Positions 53,856 to 63,993 are shown, counted from the stretch's first letter. The stretch is 64,000 nt of DNA from UBA4744 sp963717135 (GCA_963717135.1 CAVQVN010000002.1:288554-352553); one strand, 5' to 3'. The notes: a model not told the origin generated them from the letters alone. Numbers and translations are program-made.

Positions 53856-55769
53856 TCAGATCTCGAGCTGCATCCCCACCTCGAACACCTTTTGCGGCGG
53901 CAGACGGAAGTAGGCACTCGACCCCGTAGCGTTGCGGTGAAGGATGCCGTAGAGGACCGCCGGGATTCGGCGAATGCCTCGCTCCTTCGGAATCACCGTT
54001 TCCCGGCCTATGAAGTAAGTCGCGTCGTCGGGATCGAACCCGAAGCCGCCGATGATGATGGCGGCCAGCGCGGCCGGTACGTCCGGCTGCTCGATGAATC
54101 CATATGTGAGCCGAATCTGGAAGAACCCTTCCCCTAGATCATGGACCTCGGCCCGGGCAGCCGGTGGCACCCGCGGTCGGTCGGCGCTTCGGACCTCGAC
54201 CATCACCACCCTCTCATGGATCACCTCGTTGGCTCGCAGATTCTGGAGCAGCGCCGCCGGCGCCGATCCGACCTCCCGTGCCAGGTACACGGCGGTACCC
54301 GGCACGCGGATCTGCGGATGGGCGGCGATCGAACCGATGAACCTCTCCACGGGGAATGGCTGATCCTCTCGAAGATGCACACCAACTTTGGCCCGCCCGT
54401 CACGCCACACCAGCATCACCACAAAGACCACCACAGCGATGACCAGCGGGACCCAGCCGCCCGCCGTAATCTTCACGATGTTGGCTGCAAAGAACGCAAC
54501 ATCAACGATCAGAAACCCCCCAATCAGAGCGGCAGTCGGCAACCACGCCCACGCCCAACGGAGCCGAATCACTCGATACAAAAGCGCGGTGGTGATCAGC
54601 ATGGTGCTGGTGACCGCGATTCCGTAGGCGCCCGCCAGGTTGGACGACGAACCGAACGTCACCACCAGCAGCACACAGGCCAGCATGAGTCCATAGTTGA
54701 CGGTCGCGATGTACACCTGACCGATCTCCCGTGGCGAAGTGTGATCGATCCGGAGGCGCGGCAGAAACCCCAATTGGACAGCCTGCATAGTGAGCGAGAA
54801 AGCGCCTGTTATCAACGCCTGGGAAGCGATCACCGTCGCCGCGGTAGCCAGCACGACCATCGGGGTCAACATCCACTGAGGGGAAAGCCGATAGAACGGG
54901 TTGTCGATCGCCGTCGGGTCGGACATGAGCAGCGCCCCCTGACCCAGGTAGTTGGCGACCAGCGCCGGGAATACCAGCGTGAACCACCCGAGACGAATCG
55001 GACCTTTCCCGAAGTGACCCATATCGGCGTATAGGGCCTCAGCCCCGGTGACGACGAGGAATACGGCGCCGAGCGCGAAGAAGGCCGACCGCGGCTGGGC
55101 GGCGAAAAAGCCGATGGCCAGGGTGGGGTCAAAAGCTCGCAAAACAGACGGCTCACCGAACACGTGTGCGACTCCGAGCACGCCAAGTGTTGTGAACCAA
55201 ACCACCATCACCGGGCCGAATAGGCGGCCGATCACGGCCGTACCGCGGTGCTGGATAGAGAACAAGGCCACGATAATGATCACTGCGATCGGCACCACCA
55301 GCCGATCAAGCGACGGCTCCACAACCTCGATCCCCTCCACCGCCGACAAGACCGAGATCGCTGGGGTGATCATGCCGTCCCCAAACAGAAGAGCAGTTCC
55401 GAACAGGCCGAGCAGGACCAGCGAGGACCCGCGGACGGCTGTCCCGAAACGACTGGTCGGTGTCACCAATGCCGTGAGCGCCAGGATGCCACCCTCCCCA
55501 GCGTTGTCGGCACGCATGACCACGACGAGGTACTTGAGTGTGACCACAACAATCAACGACCACAACATCGTCGACAGCACTCCCAGCACCGTGGCATCCA
55601 CCACATTCAGATCGCCCGCGTGAAACGCCTCGCGAAACGCATAAAGCGGGCTGGTGCCAATGTCGCCATAGACCACGCCTAGGGCCCCCAACGACATCAA
55701 GGCAACGTAACGCCTCCTGGCCGTGTTCTGTGCGCTCACCTGACCACCCGTCGCCACAACCCCGAACAC
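53856..55769 (-). CDS. kup: Kup-family potassium uptake transporter
   Basis: 637 residues. The N-terminal signature SLGALGVVYGDIGTSPLYAFREAF is diagnostic. About twelve spans follow (GEGGILALTALV, LYADMGHFGKGPIRLGW), then a ~130-residue cytosolic C-terminal domain (ERFIGSIAAHPQIRVPGTAVYL). It imports K+ with protons. The start could also be the GTG at VSAQN, eleven codons in. I looked for a c-di-AMP riboswitch upstream and saw none. Confidence 0.95.
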   Translation of the reverse strand: MFGVVATGGQVSAQNTARRRYVALMSLGALGVVYGDIGTSPLYAFREAFHAGDLNVVDATVLGVLSTMLWSLIVVVTLKYLVVVMRADNAGEGGILALTALVTPTSRFGTAVRGSSLVLLGLFGTALLFGDGMITPAISVLSAVEGIEVVEPSLDRLVVPIAVIIIVALFSIQHRGTAVIGRLFGPVMVVWFTTLGVLGVAHVFGEPSVLRAFDPTLAIGFFAAQPRSAFFALGAVFLVVTGAEALYADMGHFGKGPIRLGWFTLVFPALVANYLGQGALLMSDPTAIDNPFYRLSPQWMLTPMVVLATAATVIASQALITGAFSLTMQAVQLGFLPRLRIDHTSPREIGQVYIATVNYGLMLACVLLVVTFGSSSNLAGAYGIAVTSTMLITTALLYRVIRLRWAWAWLPTAALIGGFLIVDVAFFAANIVKITAGGWVPLVIAVVVFVVMLVWRDGRAKVGVHLREDQPFPVERFIGSIAAHPQIRVPGTAVYLAREVGSAPAALLQNLRANEVIHERVVMVEVRSADRPRVPPAARAEVHDLGEGFFQIRLTYGFIEQPDVPAALAAIIIGGFGFDPDDATYFIGRETVIPKERGIRRIPAVLYGILHRNATGSSAYFRLPPQKVFEVGMQLEI

Positions 55770-56368
55770 CCTACCGGCACCAAGCGCTCACCAGGCAATC
55801 ACGATGAATGGGGCGGCGCTCGGAACAACGAAAACGTGGGGCGATTGTCATGATACCGTCGAGCACGTTCACCAGCACCTCCAGACAAGGATCGCAGCTC
55901 CCGTCCCGAACGAGCATTTCCCCGACGATCGACCAGAGCCAGGTCCAGAATCCTTCGAATCTGCACAGAGGGTGGACATCTCGCGGTGTTAACGGGCGAC
56001 TTCGACTCTTGGTACACGCGATCCCTGGAGGCGTGGCTGGTCGCCGCGTGACCCGCAGAAGTCGATCGTGGCACGCCTATATCCACGATCTTCTCCGAGG
56101 AGCAATGACGGTTGGGCTGCCGGTCGCTCCATCCCGGCGCGCCATCGAGATGGGGACCTTGCCCGCCGGCACGGCCCAAAGATCATCGGCGCGCATTCGC
56201 GCGCCGATGGATGTGCAACGACACGGGAACAACCCCGGAAACGACACGGACGTATGGTTGGAAAGGACGTTCTTTGCTCCCACCGCGCTCGCATTGGGAC
56301 CTCCGGCCCCTGGGAGACATCCGCACGCTGCGGCAAGATAATCGAAACGACATCGTGGAGGGAACAAC
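55770..56368. other. 599-bp divergent gap between kup and a SRPBCC gene
   Basis: There is no convincing gene on either strand. It must hold promoters for both flanking genes and includes a strong perfect hairpin at 56184-56209. No riboswitch class was recognised. Confidence 0.5.
56184..56209. repeat. Perfect 11-bp inverted repeat with 4-base loop
   Basis: CATCGGCGCGC, loop ATTC, then GCGCGCCGATG. No T-run follows on either strand, so it is not a simple terminator. It could be a protein-binding palindrome or RNA stem in the divergent gap. Confidence 0.75.
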
Positions 56369-57076
56369 GTGGCGGCCGAACGGAACTCGGACATCAGAGG
56401 CCCTGGAGATCGCGCGGCTCGCTCCCCCGGCGTGGGCGTTCTAGCCGCGCTTGAGGGCGCCGCCCGCATTGTTTGGAACCTGGTCGCCAGCCCATTCATC
56501 GGGCGGAGGCGGCTGCGATGGGGCACGGTGGGAACCGAGGCGAGTGATTCGCTTCCGGGCGATGAGTTCGTGCCCGAGCCCAAGTGGTCGTACACCCTGG
56601 GAGTCGCCGTTGATGCGTCGCCGGAAGAGGTGTGGCCTTGGATCGCCCAAATCGGGCAGGGCCGCGGTGGTTTCTACACCTATCAGACGCTTGAGAACAT
56701 GGTCGGATGCAAGATCACCAACGCCACGGAGATCCTCCCCGACCACCAGCATCCGGCAGTTGGGGATGAGATCTACCTGCATCCGACCGCACCGCCGCTG
56801 CGAATAGAGATCGTTGATCCACCGAACGCCCTGGTGCTTTTTGGGTCACCCGCCGATATCGGTGCCGAGGAGAGCTGGGGAATGTCAACCTGGCAGTTCG
56901 CCATCAAACCCGGACACGGTCGATCGAGCCGGTTCCTGACTCGGGGCCGTTACGACTACACCCCGGATTGGATGAGCCGCCTCGCGTTTGGACGCTTCCC
57001 CATCGAAGTGATCTCATTCGTGATGAGCCGCAAGATGATGCTCGAGATCAAGCGGCTGGCAGAGCGTGACGCCTAG
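56369..57076 (+). CDS. SRPBCC/START-like domain protein, 235 residues
   Basis: GTG 56369 with GGAGGGAAC upstream. The helix-grip pattern is VAVDASPEEVWPWIAQIGQGRGGFYTYQTLENMVGC, then the cavity strands (LHPTAPPLRIEIVDPPNALVLFG, WGMSTWQFAI). It probably binds a hydrophobic ligand. A basic, amphipathic N-terminal stretch suggests membrane attachment. Confidence 0.8.
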   Translation: MAAERNSDIRGPGDRAARSPGVGVLAALEGAARIVWNLVASPFIGRRRLRWGTVGTEASDSLPGDEFVPEPKWSYTLGVAVDASPEEVWPWIAQIGQGRGGFYTYQTLENMVGCKITNATEILPDHQHPAVGDEIYLHPTAPPLRIEIVDPPNALVLFGSPADIGAEESWGMSTWQFAIKPGHGRSSRFLTRGRYDYTPDWMSRLAFGRFPIEVISFVMSRKMMLEIKRLAERDA

Positions 57077-57330
57077 CCGCTGCCAATATCGTTCCCGGTC
57101 ACCTGTGCTGAAACCATGGTCTGACGACTACGGGCGTCATCGCGGTGGTCGAGTTTCGACGGGCGAGTGACTGGGCGAGCGGAGCGCTCGTCGTGAACCC
57201 AGGCGGCCTCCTCGCCGTACTTGCTCACGAGTTCCGAGGGCGGTGCGGGTCGGAAATCGGAACGCAGGACACGATCGGGGTTCTAGCGGACGGCAGTGAC
57301 GGGTAGCCCTTCGGGTTGCCAGGCCAGGCG

Positions 57331-57705
57331 CTATCTCCTGTGTTTCCCCTGGCCGCCAAGTTTGCTCTTCCAGCGACCAGCCTTGCGTCCCCCTGATGAG
57401 GCATGGGCTGCGGCTCTTTCCAAGTTGCGCGCAGATCTGCTCGGCGACGTTGTCGCGTTGGCGAACGCTTTGTAGGCGGTGCGGCCATCGGGTCGGAAGA
57501 CAAGCTCGTCTCCGTTCCGCGTGAGCAAGAAATCTGAATCGCCAAGCGGCTTCACGACGACCTCGGCTAGTTGCCATTCGGCAAGCACGAAGTCGTCATT
57601 GCCGGCAATGGTGATCTCATCGCCGGATTCGTTGATCGTCAACCTGGCGTGGATCTCCCCTTCGAGCCCGTCTTCCGGTAACCAGATTCCTCCACGGAAC
57701 TTCAT
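57331..57705 (-). CDS. Hypothetical protein, 124 residues, basic tail
   Basis: ATG 57705 follows GGGGGCGAAGA. Residues 1-75 are beta-rich (KFRGGIWLPEDGLEGEIHARL ... DFLLTRNGDELVFRPDG) and the tail is very basic (KAGRWKSKLGGQGKHRR), which suggests nucleic-acid binding. No family was recognised. The flanking 250-420 bp hold no other gene. Confidence 0.55.
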   Translation of the reverse strand: MKFRGGIWLPEDGLEGEIHARLTINESGDEITIAGNDDFVLAEWQLAEVVVKPLGDSDFLLTRNGDELVFRPDGRTAYKAFANATTSPSRSARNLERAAAHASSGGRKAGRWKSKLGGQGKHRR

Positions 57706-57903
57706 TCTTCGCCCCCACAGCAGTTCGCCTCAAACATTCTCGTCGGATGGAGTCACCTACGTCAAGGGAGACCCTTCGGGTTGCCTTACATCTTCCTCGA
57801 AGGCCGGCGTCGGGACATCGTTGTGGGTGGGGGTTGTCATGAAATGTCGACATCGTGTACACATCTGCGTTTCGATACCGCCGGCGGGAATCCCCAAAAC
57901 AAG

Positions 57904-57934
57904 ACCCCCAGGCTTGTGACCTGGGGGTTTGTTG
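57904..57934. terminator. Strong hairpin terminator
   Basis: ACCCCCAGG pairs perfectly with CCTGGGGGT (nine base pairs, 7-base loop), followed by TTGTTGG on the plus strand and preceded by AAAACAAG, so it could act on both strands. Confidence 0.75.
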
Positions 57935-57936
57935 GT

Positions 57937-57959
57937 GTCGGAGGACCGACTTCAACCCC
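57937..57959 (+). repeat. Degenerate copy of tRNA-Leu 3' end; possible attachment-site scar
   Basis: GTCGGAGG..., then ACTTCAACCCC, matches the sequence at 61771-61793 (end of the tRNA-Leu gene) at 19 of 23 positions in the same orientation. With the recombinase between them, the two may bound an integrated element of about 3.8 kb. Confidence 0.5.
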
Positions 57960-58126
57960 AAGTACACATCACCCGTGGGAGGCCTGGCTGATCGCGGCGT
58001 GATCCACTGACTCCGACGGCACCGATTGCCCAGCTGACCCGTGGATGATCTGTGCAGTTTCGGCTGTTCGGCCCGACTCGATCGGTGCTGGCCGAGCGGT
58101 TATCGTTGAGAGTGGAGGAGGCAGTC

Positions 58127-58570
58127 ATGGGAGTTGGCTTGCGGAGTGCGGTCACCCGCTTACTCGCGGTTCTGCTGGTTGCTGCTGTCGTCGGGTGTAG
58201 GAGCGATGACTCATCGTCGGCCCAGGAAGCCACACTAGTCCCAGACGGTCACGCTGCTGTCGCGCTGTATTCGTCCACTTCGGTTGCGCAACTCTCGGCG
58301 GCTGCGCGGGACAGCGGAGTCGATTTCGTGTGCGGCGAAGGCGACGGCTGGTCGGCGTGCATGATCAGCGACGAGGGCGTTATCGGCGTTATCGCATTCG
58401 ACCGACGCGACGACATGTCATTCGTCTTGTCAGGCGGAGGCATCAGCGGCCAGGTCCCTGTGCCGGTCGGCGAGGCGGATGTGTATGGTGCGGCGGCGTC
58501 ACCCGGCCCGGTCACACTGTCGATCGAAATTGAGGAGACGGTCGTCGGAACGGTCACATTCGGCGCCTGA
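58127..58570 (+). CDS. Lipoprotein of unknown function, 147 residues
   Basis: ATG 58127 follows GGAGGAGG. Signal peptide with lipobox VVGC. The mature part is acidic and beta-rich with two cysteines (VDFVCGEGDGWSACMISD). Unrecognised. First gene inside the putative element. Confidence 0.7.
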   Translation: MGVGLRSAVTRLLAVLLVAAVVGCRSDDSSSAQEATLVPDGHAAVALYSSTSVAQLSAAARDSGVDFVCGEGDGWSACMISDEGVIGVIAFDRRDDMSFVLSGGGISGQVPVPVGEADVYGAAASPGPVTLSIEIEETVVGTVTFGA

Positions 58571-58691
58571 CCGTCACCGCTGACTGGCGAGCGTCTTCTT
58601 GGTCCGAGGAGTCTTCCCCTCTGACCCACTCCGCGGCATGCTCGATCCGGCATTGTCCCGGACACATCCATAACTCACTCTCGGTAGCAGA

Positions 58692-59141
58692 TCAGATGCC
58701 GTGGCACCGCTTGTACTTGTAACCCGAACCACACGGGCAGGGATCATTCCGACCAACACTCGGCCTGCTCGATAGCTCAAGCGGTCTGGTTCTGGCCCGC
58801 AGGAGACGCTCCGATTCTCTCAGCGACTGCTCTCGTTCGTCCAGACGGCGTTCCCGGATGTCGAGAGCCTCAGACCTGGCAACCAGCCGGCGCTCCAGCT
58901 CCGCTGCGAATATCGCTCCGTGAGGCTCGTCCTTGCTGACGAGCGCGCCGAGTTCCTGGTCGATCAGACCGGCGATACCCTCCCCCATCGTCAACCCGAT
59001 CGCTTCGCAGTAGCGTCGCCACGTGGACCACATCGCATCCGACAGCGGAACCTTCACCGTTTGGGTCGCAACCGTGTGTCCGAGTTCGGCGAAGACCCGA
59101 CGATCGATCTTCGCCAGCGTGCCACGATCCAAGGCCATCAC
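58692..59141 (-). CDS. SEC-C motif protein with RHH-like N-terminus and coiled coil
   Basis: 149 residues. The N-terminal region (VKVPLSDAMWSTWRRYCEAIGLTMGEGIAGLI) recalls ribbon-helix-helix DNA-binding proteins. Residues ~75-120 are a charged coiled coil (RRLVARSEALDIRERRLDE). The C-terminus is a SEC-C zinc knuckle (GRNDPCPCGSGYKYKRCHG). This combination suggests a DNA- or RNA-bound adaptor. It lies on the opposite strand to the recombinase. Confidence 0.72.
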   Translation of the reverse strand: MMALDRGTLAKIDRRVFAELGHTVATQTVKVPLSDAMWSTWRRYCEAIGLTMGEGIAGLIDQELGALVSKDEPHGAIFAAELERRLVARSEALDIRERRLDEREQSLRESERLLRARTRPLELSSRPSVGRNDPCPCGSGYKYKRCHGI

Positions 59142-59943
59142 CTCACCTCACCGGTAAACCAGTTAACCGACCGCAACTTGTTGCACGTGCGTGTGGTGTT
59201 GACAGGGTTCTGTGCGCGATCGCGCTTGTTGCCGGCAATGTCTGTCGGGTGCGACGTTGCTGCATGACCGGTCGTGGTTGTTGCATCCGACGTTCCTTTC
59301 GTTGGGATTCGATTTCTTGCGGGTTTCACTCGTTCTGCGATCTTGGTGGTGTTCGCAGAGCGGCCTTTGGCCTTCGGACAGGCAGATCCGAGTCCGAATC
59401 AGACCATCGGGGTGTAGACCCGGTCCGAGCCTCTGAGTGCTCGCTTCTGGGACCCGTGCTCCACCCGGCTGGATCGACGGCGATCCGAGGCACGCAAGCC
59501 GCCCTACCGGCCCTCCTGGCGGTATCGAGGGGTCTTCCAGGGGAATCCCGCACACCGCCTGGACAACTCGACAACGCCCCACTGGATCGTCGGGCGGCAG
59601 TGTTGGATCGGGTGGCTAGGGACATGCCGAGATGATCGCCGGTAACCCTGTTATTTGGATGTCAGTAACCCTCCAACTTGGCGATCAGAAACGGCCCCCT
59701 ACCCTCCCACCCTTTCCGCTGGTGTATTTGAGTGTTATTTCAGTGTCAGTAACCCTGTCAGACACCCTCCAACTACCCCGAATCCCCGACCCGGTCTGGA
59801 AGGCGGTCACTTCCCACCGCCCCCCTGCCGCATCGAGAGACCGTGAGCGCCCAGGGCTCGCCGGCCACCCTGACAGCGTGTTGGGATTCAGCTGAAAGGG
59901 TGTTCGACACTCTGCTGACAGGGTCATACCGCAGTTTGCGGGC
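59142..59943. other. 802-bp region with repeats but no clear gene
   Basis: It includes the upstream region of the SEC-C gene, with an AACTGGTTTACCGG-like dyad near 59150 and the palindrome GCGCGATCGCGC at 59214-59225, and a cluster of GTAACCCT/ACCCTGTCAG elements (59642-59925) before the recombinase genes. Frames here look non-coding. Confidence 0.5.
59642..59925. repeat. Repeated GTAACCCT and ACCCTGTCAG elements upstream of the recombinase
   Basis: TGTCAGTAACCCT occurs at 59660-59672 and 59744-59756, a third GTAACCCT at 59642, CCCTCCAAC at 59669 and 59765, and ACCCTGTCAG at ~59752 with an inverted copy near 59914. The arrangement could be recombinase or regulator binding sites. Confidence 0.5.
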
Positions 59944-60141
59944 ATGGATCAACGTCCCGGACCGGGAGCCGATCGGCGAAAGGACGATCCGACCGGAGTC
60001 GTCATCGACGCCACCGGTCCCCCCGTTCTCAACCCAGCCGCGGCTGGAGTTCTGCTGAGGATCCTGCTGCGAGCAGCTGAGCGGAATGGCATGACGAATG
60101 TCACACATGCGGGCGACCTTCCGGTACGCTCGGATTCGTGA
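59944..60141 (+). CDS. Short ORF coupled to the recombinase, 65 residues
   Basis: The second half (TGVVIDATGPPVLNPAAAGVLL, then RILLRAAERNG) has strong codon bias. Its TGA overlaps the recombinase ATG as TGATG. The family is unknown. Small accessory genes of this type often precede serine recombinases. Confidence 0.6.
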   Translation: MDQRPGPGADRRKDDPTGVVIDATGPPVLNPAAAGVLLRILLRAAERNGMTNVTHAGDLPVRSDS

Positions 60142-61769
60142 TGAGGTTCGCGTTCTACGGCGGGTCTCCACCGAAGACCAACAAGACCCCGAATCGTCCC
60201 GCAACTGGCAGCTCGCCCGAGCCCGCCAGCTCATCGAACCGACCGGCGGTGAGATCGTCGCCGAGTTCTTCGACATCGGCCAGTCCCGTTCCTTGCCATG
60301 GAAGCGGCGGCCAGAAGCCTCACGCCTTCTCGACACGTTCTCTGACCCGACCCGCGGATTCGACGGCGTGGTGATCGGCGAGCCGCAACGAGCGTTCTAC
60401 GGCAACCAGTTCGGTCTGACCTTCCCGGTCTTCGTCCATTACGGGGTCGGACTGTGGGTGCCTGAGGTCGGTGGAGCGGTTGATCCCGGCTCAGATGCTC
60501 ACGACCTGGTGATGAGTCTCTACGGCGGGATGAGCAAAGGCGAACGCAACCGCATCAAAACCCGAGTCCGCACCGCGATGGCCGCCCAAGCTGCCATCGA
60601 AGGCCGCTTCCTAGGTGGTCGACCACCCTACGGATACGTGTTAGCCGACGCTGGCCCGCACCCCAACCCTGCCAAGGCGGCGGCCGGTCAACAGCTCAGG
60701 CGGCTCGAACCCGACCCCACAGCGGCTCCGGTCGTGCAGAGGATCTTCGCTGAGTTTCTCGCCGGTCGGGGTCTATATGCCATCGCCGAGGGACTCACCG
60801 CCGACGGGATCCTCTCTCCCTCCGCACATGACCCGGATCGCAACCGTCACCGCTCGAGCAGCGGAGGCGCCTGGTCCAAGTCTGCGGTTCGGGCCATCCT
60901 CCGCAACCCTCGCTACACCGGATATCAGGTCTGGAACCGCCAAGCCCGCCACGAGATCCTCATCGACGTCGATGACGTCGCCCTCGGCCACGACACCAAG
61001 ATGCGCTGGAACAAGCCCAGCCAATGGGTCTGGTCCGAGGACCCAACCCACACCGCCATCATCTCTGTCGAGACATTCGATTCTGTCCAGGACGAATTCG
61101 CCGGATCGCAACGCGCCGCGGTCCGTCGAAATCGCACCAAACACACCTACGTGCTCTCAGGGCTGGTCAGCTGTGCTGTTTGTGACCGCAGAATGCAGGG
61201 ATCCTGGAACAACGGCAAGCCCTACTATCGATGCAAGTTCCCCACCGAGTACGCCGTGAGCGAAGAACAACACGCCAAGACCATCTACGTGCGTGAGGAC
61301 GCCATAGTGCCGAGCCTCGATACCTGGATCGGTGGCCTCTTCGACGACGACCACCTCGACGCCACCGCCCAGGCATTGGCCGCCGCCAGCGGGACGGCAC
61401 CCGATGACCACGAAAGCCGCGACCTCGACCTGCGCCGCCGGCTCAAAGAATGCGACGCCAAGCTCGCCAAGTACCGGGCACTCCTCGAACACGACAGCGA
61501 CATCAGCATCGCCGCCACCTGGATTGCCGAGATCGAGCGAGAACGCAGAGGTCTGGAACGGGAACTCGGTCGCAAGCCCACCCCACGCAAACTTACCGAG
61601 AATGAAGTCAAAGCACTCGTCGCCCAACTACGTGACATCGTGGCCGTGCTGGCCGATGCCGACCCCCTCGACAAACGGGCCATCTACGAAGAACTCGGCG
61701 TCAAACTCACCAACTACCCCGACGGGCGGGTGCACGTCGCGGCGGGGGCACCCCATGTACTTGGGGTTC

Positions 61770-61789
<20 letters not shown>
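60141..61789 (+). pseudogene. Large serine recombinase, interrupted by a one-base deletion
   Basis: ATG 60141 gives MRFAFYG, and the rest of the family motif (RVSTEDQQDPESS, with the catalytic Ser) continues in another frame from about 60161. Inserting one C into TACGGCGGG (60156-60164) restores Y-G-R-V-S-T and a 549-residue protein. Domains: resolvase (to ~140), recombinase (~170-290, FLGGRPPYGYVLADAG, RNPRYTGYQVWN), zinc ribbon (SGLVSCAVCDRRMQGS) and a coiled coil. The C-terminus runs into the tRNA-Leu gene. In the long frame, translation could instead start at 60098 or 60107, but then the first strand is altered. Confidence 0.88.
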
Positions 61790-61855
<66 letters not shown>

Positions 61856-61902
61856 GTAGCGACGGGGAGTATACCCACCAACGATCCGCTGCCTATTTCG
61901 GG

Positions 61903-63732
61903 TTATTCGGCGGTTCGGTACCAGGTCGCGGCGTTCCAGGTGTCACCGCCGGAGAGGATCGAATGGCGGTAGCCGGACACCGCATCGGTGTTGGCGGCGC
62001 CCGGCATTCAGCTCCGCGTAGAGCGGCAGCGTGACGACCAGGTCGGCCATCAGGGTCTCGATCTCGGCCAGCATGGCCTTGACTTGCTCGAGGTCGATCT
62101 CCGCTGCCAACTTCCTCGAGCAGGGAGCGTCAACCTCGCCACTTCGTCGGACAGGCGCCTCGTCCGAGGCGGGCCAGCGGCTGAAGTTGCGATCCGCCCG
62201 CCTCGGGTGTGAGGAGGAACCAGCGCCGCATGTCGGCTACGGCCCCCGAAGGGCCAGGGGTCGGAACCCACGACCACTCGGCCAGGTCGAATCGGCCGGG
62301 GCCGATCGTCTCCAGGAAGTACACCCCGGTCTCTTCGGGCGGTTCGACCTCGAGCGCTATCGCCGCTTCGGCGAACATCGTACCCAATTCCGCTCGCCGC
62401 CGTAGTGCGCTCCGGGGTGTTGTTGATGGTCAGGACTGCCCGTGGGAGTCGATACGTCCACGCTCTCTCGGAGCCGTCGAGCGCTTCGCTCGCCGCGTCC
62501 GGATCGCCCTGGTAGGCCGACCAGCCACTCGAGGCTGCGGCCGGCCAGACGACACTCAACGGCGAATCGAGGGCCGGGACGAGACCGCCAGATACAGCCG
62601 AGGCAATCTGCTCGCGATCGATGGCATGGGCAACCGCCCGCCGGTAGTCGAGGTGCTCGTTCAGAGATTCCGGATTTCGGTCAAACCGGCCGGAGCCGAA
62701 CTGGAAGCTCAGATGCTCCCACGACGGCCCCCAGCCGACCTGGACATCGACGCCGTCCAGGGCCTCGACTTCCGAGATGACCACCGGATCGGGCGGCAAC
62801 GAAATGATGTCGAAGGCTCCCGTTTGGAGTCCGGCCACCGTACCACCGGGAGCCGTCGCCACCTCAAAGACCAGGTGGTCGAGATACGGCAAGTTGCTGT
62901 CCGGTTTCGGGATCGATCTCCCAGTACTCGATCGTTGCGGTTCATGGTGATCCATTCACCGGGAAGCCACTCACCGAACTCGAACGGGCCGGCACTCATC
63001 CAGAACCGATCGTTCCAGTCGTTGACGAAATCGCTTTCCCCGACCTGAGCGGCCGGGACCACGATCGAGAAGACATCGAGGTAGGCAAGCGACGGTCCGA
63101 AGAGATCGAAGGTGACGGTCGAGTCGTCGAATTGCAGCGAATCCGGGACGATCTCCGCATAGGGAGCCGGACCTCGGCCCGGATCGGGAGTGCCGAATCG
63201 ATGGCGAGGCGGTAGGTGAGCTCGAAATCGGCGCCCGTGACTGCGCGATCCATCTTCCCATGTGGCGTCTGGTTCGATCTGATAGGTGACGGTGACCGTG
63301 CCGTCCTCGTTCTCCACCAATCCGCCGTTTTCGAAGGTGGGGATCTCACTCAGCAGGACGGGGACCGGATCGAGGGTGACGCCGTCCAACGCCACCGCAC
63401 CGGCCCAGACGGTGCGACCGATCAGTTGTAATACCTCGGCGGCTCCACCCTCGAGAAACGGATTGAGCGTGATCGGCTCCGAAGAAACGCCGATCGTGAC
63501 ATTGCCCCCGTAGGGATGCTCCACCGGAACCGGCTCCGTGGTTGTCGACGCCAACGTTGACGGGGGCTGTCGTTGTCGACGCCAAGGTCGTGGTCGTCGT
63601 TCGTCGGACCGCTCCGATCCGCAACGAGGGCCCATGCTCCGGCCGCGAGCGCCACAAGCGCGGCGACAGCCAGCGTGATACGGCCGAAGCGCCGCGGAGA
63701 GATGAGGAAGCTGGTCGAACGTGGGCACCCAT
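61903..63732 (-). pseudogene. Family-5 ABC solute-binding lipoprotein with many frameshifts
   Basis: The protein reads in order through several frames: signal segment (FGRITLAVAALVALAAGAWAL), GNVTIGVSSEPITLNPF, PSLAYLDVFSIVVPAAQ, HLDYRRAVAHAIDREQIAS, LETIGPGRFDLAEWSWVP, ending GDTWNAATWYRTAE at TAA 61903. Seven or more small indels separate the parts, and no substitution stops were seen. This gene normally sits between secG and tRNA-Leu in such genomes. It is either a decaying gene or carries uncorrected sequencing indels. Confidence 0.8.
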
Positions 63733-63745
63733 CAGGTGCGACGCG

Positions 63746-63993
63746 TCAACGCCCGAGGAGCCAGGAAAGCAACATGGTCGTCACGGCAAACGTCACGGCC
63801 GTGATGACGGTGAGACGGTCCAGGTTCCGTTCGACGACCGTCGAGCCACTCATGGCGCTGCCGCCGGGCCCATGCCCCCGCCGAACAGGTCCGACATCCC
63901 GCCGCCCCGTCCTGCGTGGAGCAGGATCAGCACGATCAGTGCGATCGACACGATGACGTGCACGACGACGATGATGGTGGTGAGTATGTCCAT
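63746..63993 (-). pseudogene. secG: SecG preprotein translocase subunit, frameshifted
   Basis: ATG 63993 starts DILTTIIVVVHVIVSIALIV, then GRGGGMSDLFGGGMGP. After that the frame is lost and ends at TGA 63850. One missing base near 63866 (CCGCCCGGG read as CCGCCGGG) would continue as GGSAMSGSTVVERNLDRL, ending LLSWLLGR at 63746. SecG is a core part of the SecYEG channel, so a base-calling or assembly error is more likely than loss. Confidence 0.85.

Larger units (their letters stand above)
57706..58126. other. 421-bp gap with terminator and tRNA-end-like sequence
   Basis: No gene supported. It contains a terminator hairpin (57904-57934) and, directly after it, a degenerate copy of the 3' end of the tRNA-Leu gene found at 61.8 kb. 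Confidence 0.55.

Noticed and set aside
55770..56368. A c-di-AMP (ydaO) riboswitch upstream of kup
   Set aside because: The gene and gap size fit, but I could not find the conserved ydaO core on the minus strand.
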